A stretch of 64,000 bases of DNA from assembly GCA_035362835.1 (NCBI GenBank), contig DAOSDY010000002.1, positions 813,692-877,691 of the forward strand, given 5' to 3'. Shown one piece after another: positions 59,969 to 64,000 of this stretch. The notes under the pieces were generated by a model that ran no database searches, was not told the origin of the DNA, and saw only the letters and a program-made list of their open reading frames with translations. Both the position numbers and the translations under genes were made by a program. This DNA is from Melioribacteraceae bacterium. GTDB taxonomy: Bacteria; Bacteroidota; Ignavibacteria; Ignavibacteriales; Melioribacteraceae. Positions within the stretch are counted from its first letter, which is position 1, and each line of letters opens with the position of its first letter.

Positions 59969-61321
59969 TCAGACTTTCTGGTACCTCTCCCAATTTCCGA
60001 ACTTATATTTGATAAAAATGATCAAAGCATACAGAACAACATAAAAAGGAAGAGCGGACCAGGCACCCACAAGACCAAATTCAAGAACAACTCCGAGCAG
60101 GTAGGCTATCGGAACAAAAACAAACCAATTGGCAACTACTTCTGCTATCATAACAAAAAGGGTTTTTCCTACGGCCTGCAGACCGTTTGCAAGTACAACA
60201 CCAACCGAGTAGAAAATCTGTCCTAATGCTGCAATCCTCAGAGCAGGTACAGCGGTTTCAATTACCTGGGAATCATTTGTAGTAAGAATAAGTATGCCTC
60301 TTGGAAACAGGAAGAAAACAATTCCTAAAGCGATTGTATAAACAGATGCAATTTTACTAGTCTCGAAGCCGTACCTTTTGGCAAGTTGAAGATCCCCGCT
60401 TCCAACAGTATTTCCTACAATTGTCTGAACGGCAATCCCGAATCCGAAACAGGGCAACAATGAGATTAGGAGAGCGGAAAAGACAACATTACTTGCAGCC
60501 TGCTCCATAATCCCAATTAATCCGGTAATTGCAATAAAACTTAAAAATCCGATCAGAATAAAAATATTTTGAAGAGAAACCGGGAGTGAAATTTTAATTA
60601 TCCTTTGAGCAATTCCTTTAATGAATCTGAAATTATGGAAGTAATTGAATTTATTTTTATAGGAAGGTAAAAGTGATACGCCGAAGTAGAAAAAAGCATC
60701 GCAAATTGTAGCGATTGTGGAACCCAACCCTGCACCGGCGAGACCCATCCCCTCGATTTCAAATGCACCGTAAATAAAGATATAATTGAATATAATGTTA
60801 AGAAGATTGGCCAGGACACCTGAATACATGAAAATTTTGGTTTTTCCGATCCCGAAAAAGAATCCCCTATAAGAAACTGTAATGAGAAAGAACGGAATCC
60901 CCATAAAACGGTAATACAGATAGTCCCCTGCCAGAAGTCCGACTTTTTTATCAGCGGCAAAGAAACCTGCTATATCGCGTGAGAAAAAGACCACAAGACA
61001 AGCAACTACGATCCCAATAAGAAATGAGAGAATAATTGCAGTATTAAGAACTTCACCGCATCCTTTATCATTTTTTTCACCGAAACTCCGTGCAATTAAG
61101 ACATGTGTGCCGGTAGCGAGGCTTGAAAAAAGGCTTACGACCGCCCATGTAGCAAAAACACCAATTCCCATTGCCGCCAGATTATATTCAGCATCCGAAA
61201 GGCGTCCGACCATAGCGGTATCTACCAGGCTTACTATCATTTGAGTAGCTAATCCGGCAATTGCAGGAAGTGCAATTTTGAGGATATAAGTGTGGTCTTT
61301 TGTAAATGAGAAGAATTTCAT
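59969..61321 (-). CDS. MATE-family multidrug/oligosaccharide efflux transporter
   Basis: 450 residues, about 12 membrane helices. Starts at MKFFSFTKDH; an ATG 33 bp upstream is less likely. QMIVSLVDTAMVGRLSD, PCFGFGIAVQTIVGNTVGSGD and LANGLQAVGK match DinF/NorM-like MATE pumps. Substrate unknown. Confidence 0.87.
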   Translation of the reverse strand: MKFFSFTKDHTYILKIALPAIAGLATQMIVSLVDTAMVGRLSDAEYNLAAMGIGVFATWAVVSLFSSLATGTHVLIARSFGEKNDKGCGEVLNTAIILSFLIGIVVACLVVFFSRDIAGFFAADKKVGLLAGDYLYYRFMGIPFFLITVSYRGFFFGIGKTKIFMYSGVLANLLNIIFNYIFIYGAFEIEGMGLAGAGLGSTIATICDAFFYFGVSLLPSYKNKFNYFHNFRFIKGIAQRIIKISLPVSLQNIFILIGFLSFIAITGLIGIMEQAASNVVFSALLISLLPCFGFGIAVQTIVGNTVGSGDLQLAKRYGFETSKIASVYTIALGIVFFLFPRGILILTTNDSQVIETAVPALRIAALGQIFYSVGVVLANGLQAVGKTLFVMIAEVVANWFVFVPIAYLLGVVLEFGLVGAWSALPFYVVLYALIIFIKYKFGNWERYQKV

Positions 61322-61479
61322 ACCCAATAAAAATATCCAATTTAATTCTACCATAAAAGTAAAAATTATTTAACCTGTCCGGGAGAGTAAGTAAATCCAG
61401 CATGAAATATTAACTATTTAGATAAAATTTGCTATTTTGCGTCGTGTATCTGATTTATTGATTAAAAGGGATCAACCTT

Positions 61480-62028
61480 ATGACCAAACAGGAAGAAATT
61501 AGATACCTGATTCATACACTCGGTATCAAGTTAGGAATAATCGCTGAGAAACTAGGTATTAAGGTACAAACCCTTTCATATCTTATTAATGAATCACCTC
61601 AATTTGACGATGACCTGTATAAAAAAATAAAAGAAATTATTGATGACTATCAGTTTGAATTAAATTTATTCGAAGGAGAATACAACGAATCGCTCGATCT
61701 TTTTACAAGCGAAGAGGCAATGCATCTTGGTATTGGCGAAAGATTAAGATTATTTGCAAAGAGAAAATACGGGACGTTAAAAAAGTTGGCAGAGGCGATG
61801 AAAATTTCGCCGCAGCAGCTTCAGCAGTATATTAGCGGGAAAAGAGAACCCGGTTCTAAGATTCTTACACGCCTGTTACGACTCGGATGCGATGTAAACT
61901 GGCTGCTCGGAGGCAAAGAGGCATTGGAATCGTACAAAATCTACAGACTTGAGAGCGAATTGAGAAGATTGCAGCAGAGTTTCAATCAGATTAATTCTGT
62001 AATCCAAAAGGTAGAGAGCGGACATTAA
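61480..62028 (+). CDS. Helix-turn-helix regulator with two HTH domains
   Basis: 182 residues. A first HTH at about 15-36 (IIAEKLGIKVQTLSYLIN) and a second XRE-type HTH at about 95-125 (LKKLAEAMKISPQQLQQYIS, GKREPGSKILTRLLRLGCDV) followed by a C-terminal coiled-coil (YRLESELRRLQQSFNQINSV). Likely a cytoplasmic DNA-binding regulator; target not known. Confidence 0.82.
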   Translation: MTKQEEIRYLIHTLGIKLGIIAEKLGIKVQTLSYLINESPQFDDDLYKKIKEIIDDYQFELNLFEGEYNESLDLFTSEEAMHLGIGERLRLFAKRKYGTLKKLAEAMKISPQQLQQYISGKREPGSKILTRLLRLGCDVNWLLGGKEALESYKIYRLESELRRLQQSFNQINSVIQKVESGH

Positions 62029-62035
62029 CAAAAAG

Positions 62036-62067
62036 TTTGACAAAAGTTTATCCTCTGTTTACCTTTG
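62036..62067 (+). promoter_or_regulatory. Bacteroidetes-type promoter for tRNA-Ala
   Basis: TTTG (62036-62039), 20 bp, TACCTTTG (62060-62067): an exact match to TTTG/TAnnTTTG. Start about 50 bp before the tRNA. It shares TTGACAAAA with the groES promoter. Confidence 0.75.
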
Positions 62068-62118
62068 CATTAGTTCTTTTAATTCTCAATCAGTAATTTT
62101 CAATTCAAAATTTAGGAT

Positions 62119-62191
<73 letters not shown>

Positions 62192-62195
62192 CACG

Positions 62196-62230
62196 AAAAC
62201 CTTGATTATAATAAATAATCAAGGTTTTTT
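62196..62230 (+). terminator. Rho-independent terminator after tRNA-Ala
   Basis: A perfect 14 bp stem, AAAACCTTGATTAT / ATAATCAAGGTTTT, five-base loop AATAA, then T-run. Confidence 0.92.
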
Positions 62231-62259
62231 TATTTTATGAAATCCTGGCAAAACCTAAA

Positions 62260-62310
62260 ATTGGTGTAAAATGGTGTCGTCTGGTGCAGAAAAAGACACA
62301 AAAAAGACAC
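62260..62310 (+). repeat. Short direct repeats after the tRNA
   Basis: TTGGTGTAAAATGGTGTCGT, then CTGGTGCAG, then AAAAAGACACAAAAAAGACA: near-10-bp direct repeats of TGGTGNNNNN and AAAAAGACAC. Direct repeats just past a tRNA resemble integrase-binding arms; no integrase gene is seen, so this is a hint only. Confidence 0.45.
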
Positions 62311-62430
62311 AGTGAAATTAAAAATTAATTGATTCAGATTTATATGAAACTGCTACAAATACCTTCACAATCAACTAAAGAAAAACTCAAATTATTTATG
62401 TAGCTTTATGTTGAAACATAATTGTGAAAA

Positions 62431-62661
62431 ATGATCATTTCAGTAAAAAAGCCGAAATCAAAACCTCGAAAAACTTGTCCTAAGTGCGGAGGTAAATCGA
62501 TTGCCAAAATAATTTGGGGATTAGTAATGCTAGATCCAAAAAAAGAGAATGAGAATGAAAATGATGATGATAACGTACACTATGGTGGTTGTGATGTACC
62601 AATAGATGAAAATGGCAAAGCTCCAAAATACCACTGCAATGATTGTGAATACGAATGGTAA
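62431..62661 (+). CDS. Small zinc-ribbon protein
   Basis: 76 residues. CPKCGGKSIAKI at about 13-24, a GGC near the middle, and YHCNDCEYEW at the C-terminus: a split CxxC..CxxC zinc ribbon of a widespread but uncharacterised family. An acidic, Asn-rich insert (ENENENDDDN) separates the halves. Lies between the tRNA and a T9SS gene, in an AT-rich region. Confidence 0.72.
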   Translation: MIISVKKPKSKPRKTCPKCGGKSIAKIIWGLVMLDPKKENENENDDDNVHYGGCDVPIDENGKAPKYHCNDCEYEW

Positions 62662-62668
62662 ATAAACA

Positions 62669-62692
62669 AACCGCCGGAGTTATCCGGCGGTT
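62669..62692. terminator. Hairpin after the zinc-ribbon gene
   Basis: A perfect 10 bp stem AACCGCCGGA / TCCGGCGGTT with loop GTTA. On the minus strand it is followed by a T-rich run, on the plus strand by ATGTTA, so it may work best for minus-strand transcripts. Confidence 0.7.
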
Positions 62693-62828
62693 ATGTTATG
62701 GAAGAAATTATTAAGCTGCAGCGACTTGGTTGTAACCCTCAATATATTCAGTTACGCTGCATATATTAGATTATTCCTTAATTATTATTAAGGAAATAAA
62801 ATATTGCGAAATCTTGCAATACAGAATA

Positions 62829-64000
62829 TTACTTAAGTAGAATCATCTTCTTTACCTGAGTAAATGGTTTTTCACCATTTTGTGGAATAGCCTCAATTTT
62901 ATATAAATATAATCCTGAGGATAATTTACTTGCGTCCCAGTTAACTTTATAGTTTCCTGACGGTTTAATATCATCAACTAAATTTACCAGAATCTCTCCT
63001 AAAATATTATAAACAGAAATCCTGACTCTACTTTCAACGGGTAAAGCATAACTGATTGACGTTGCAGGATTAAATGGGTTAGGATAATTCTGGCCCAGTA
63101 AAAAATTACTCGGGATAAATTTATCCGGATTATTAAAATCAATTGAAGTTGGTTCGGGTTTACATTTACCAAAAGTATCAGCATACCATAGTGAAAATAT
63201 TTCTGATTGATCAAGAGCACGGTTGAATATTTCGAGTTCATCAATTGCTATTTCACCCCAACCATATTGTGCAGGCAATCCACATATTGCTCCCCCACTT
63301 GGGCTGGGTATTCCACCGAGAATAAGTTCTGCTGAATTACTTGTATTATTAATCTGGCTATTTGTAGAAGCTGTTAAAACACCGTTAATATATAATTCAA
63401 AAGTATTAGGCGTACCGCCTTTTCTAACAGCTGCAATATGCTGCCATTGTGAATATGTTATTGGTGTAGATATAACGGAAGTGGAAGTACCATCCATTAC
63501 AACAAAGTGCAAGTTGCCGCCTTGTATATAGAGTCTATAACCGGTACATACAGGAGTGGTTAATTCCACTTTTTGAACGATTGGTTCAACCCTAAAAGAA
63601 TTTACGACAACCGGGTAAACCCAAGCATCGATTGTAAAATCCCCAGCACCGAAATTTAAAGTTGGACTGTCCGGAACTTTGATATATTTAAGAACTGCGG
63701 AGTTAACAAAAAACAAAGAGCCGTCGACTTTAGCCTGAGGATTTAAGAATTGCAAAGTACTTCCGGGTACTGCACCAGCCACAGGCGACCCAATTGTACC
63801 AATAGCACCCGGGAAAGGCGTTCCGTTATTGTTTCCTTTAATATCTAAAACAACTGTAGCTCCTAATGTTTCATCCATTGGCCACCAAGCAACCATACCG
63901 GCAGGTGGTTCTACGCAATCAGCTGCTCCAATTAATTTATTGCCAAAATCGATATTGGCAACATTCTGCCCTGAAGATAAGGTGACTGAATGAGTTCCAG
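62829..64000 (-). CDS. T9SS-sorted LamG-domain surface protein, C-terminal part
   Basis: The frame is open to the right edge, so the N-terminus is missing; an internal ATG at 63896 is not the start because the upstream residues GQNVANIDFGNK, then CVEPPAGM, continue a known SdrD B-like/DUF11 linker. Visible order: end of a B-like repeat, then LamG domain (AWWPMDETLGATVVLDIKGN, APDSPTLNFGAGDFTIDAW-like, RKGGTPNTFELYINGVL), then T9SS sorting domain (LGQNYPNPFNPATSISYAL to KKMILLK). A large adhesin or glycan-binding protein. Confidence 0.88.
   Translation of the reverse strand, partial: GTHSVTLSSGQNVANIDFGNKLIGAADCVEPPAGMVAWWPMDETLGATVVLDIKGNNNGTPFPGAIGTIGSPVAGAVPGSTLQFLNPQAKVDGSLFFVNSAVLKYIKVPDSPTLNFGAGDFTIDAWVYPVVVNSFRVEPIVQKVELTTPVCTGYRLYIQGGNLHFVVMDGTSTSVISTPITYSQWQHIAAVRKGGTPNTFELYINGVLTASTNSQINNTSNSAELILGGIPSPSGGAICGLPAQYGWGEIAIDELEIFNRALDQSEIFSLWYADTFGKCKPEPTSIDFNNPDKFIPSNFLLGQNYPNPFNPATSISYALPVESRVRISVYNILGEILVNLVDDIKPSGNYKVNWDASKLSSGLYLYKIEAIPQNGEKPFTQVKKMILLK

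Noticed and set aside
62692..62828. Short open tail VTEYIEGYNQVAAA before the T9SS gene
   Set aside because: Fourteen codons without a start; too short to support as a gene or remnant.

Overview
The window looks like chromosomal DNA of a Bacteroidota-Chlorobi group bacterium, most likely of the Ignavibacteria. Three proteins end in the type IX secretion (T9SS) sorting domain of the NYPNPFNP kind that is typical of that group, two or three promoters fit the Bacteroidetes TTTG/TAnnTTTG pattern, and the gene families are those of a heterotroph with capsular polysaccharide. This assignment is inferred from motifs; no search was run.

Layout. 1-8.7 kb is an AT-rich minus-strand surface polysaccharide cluster: flippase (cut by the left edge), nonulosonic (sialic/legionaminic-like) acid genes, a C4 epimerase, GDP-fucose synthesis (fcl, gmd) and a nucleotide-sugar dehydrogenase. 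8.7-14.3 kb is a repeat-rich accessory zone with intact and broken four-helix-bundle (S23/IVP-like) genes, a T9SS-sorted beta-propeller protein and an unknown gene. 14.3-23 kb holds glgP, plsY, an HtrA protease, purB and groES-groEL under a perfect CIRCE operator, still separated by repeat blocks. 23.3-27 kb returns to polysaccharide export (uxs, a Wzc-like co-polymerase, an SLBB protein). 27-62 kb is ordinary housekeeping DNA: ftsX, recR-ybaB, psd-pssA, purS-purQ, tatA, gatA, sucD, ndk, an NfeD protease, speB, yajC, tgt, an acyl-CoA mutase, mutL-folA, thyX, an EF-G paralogue, monomeric isocitrate dehydrogenase, maf and a MATE transporter. A tRNA-Ala(GGC) near 62.1 kb is followed by a small zinc-ribbon gene and a large T9SS-sorted LamG protein that runs off the right edge.

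The most striking signal is a set of intergenic arrays made of short degenerate tandem 'words' of 7-8 bp: A = GTNACAAR, B = GTTCTTR, C = GCTTGGAT/GATTGGAT-like, D1 = GTGATCG/GTAATCG, D2 = GAAGACG-like, and a rarer E = GGAATGAT-like. They occur in a recurring order B-A-D1-D2-C, always in the same orientation, in nearly every gap from 7 to 23 kb and hardly at all after 28 kb. Each of the three kinds of four-helix-bundle gene here is bracketed by one particular word in inverted orientation: the first (one intact copy and two broken copies) by A, the second by B (the upstream copy degenerate), the third by C. Word DNA also forms an in-frame insertion of about 35 residues in GDP-mannose dehydratase. 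I propose that word arrays and four-helix-bundle cassettes form one spreading system; this is an inference from the sequence layout.
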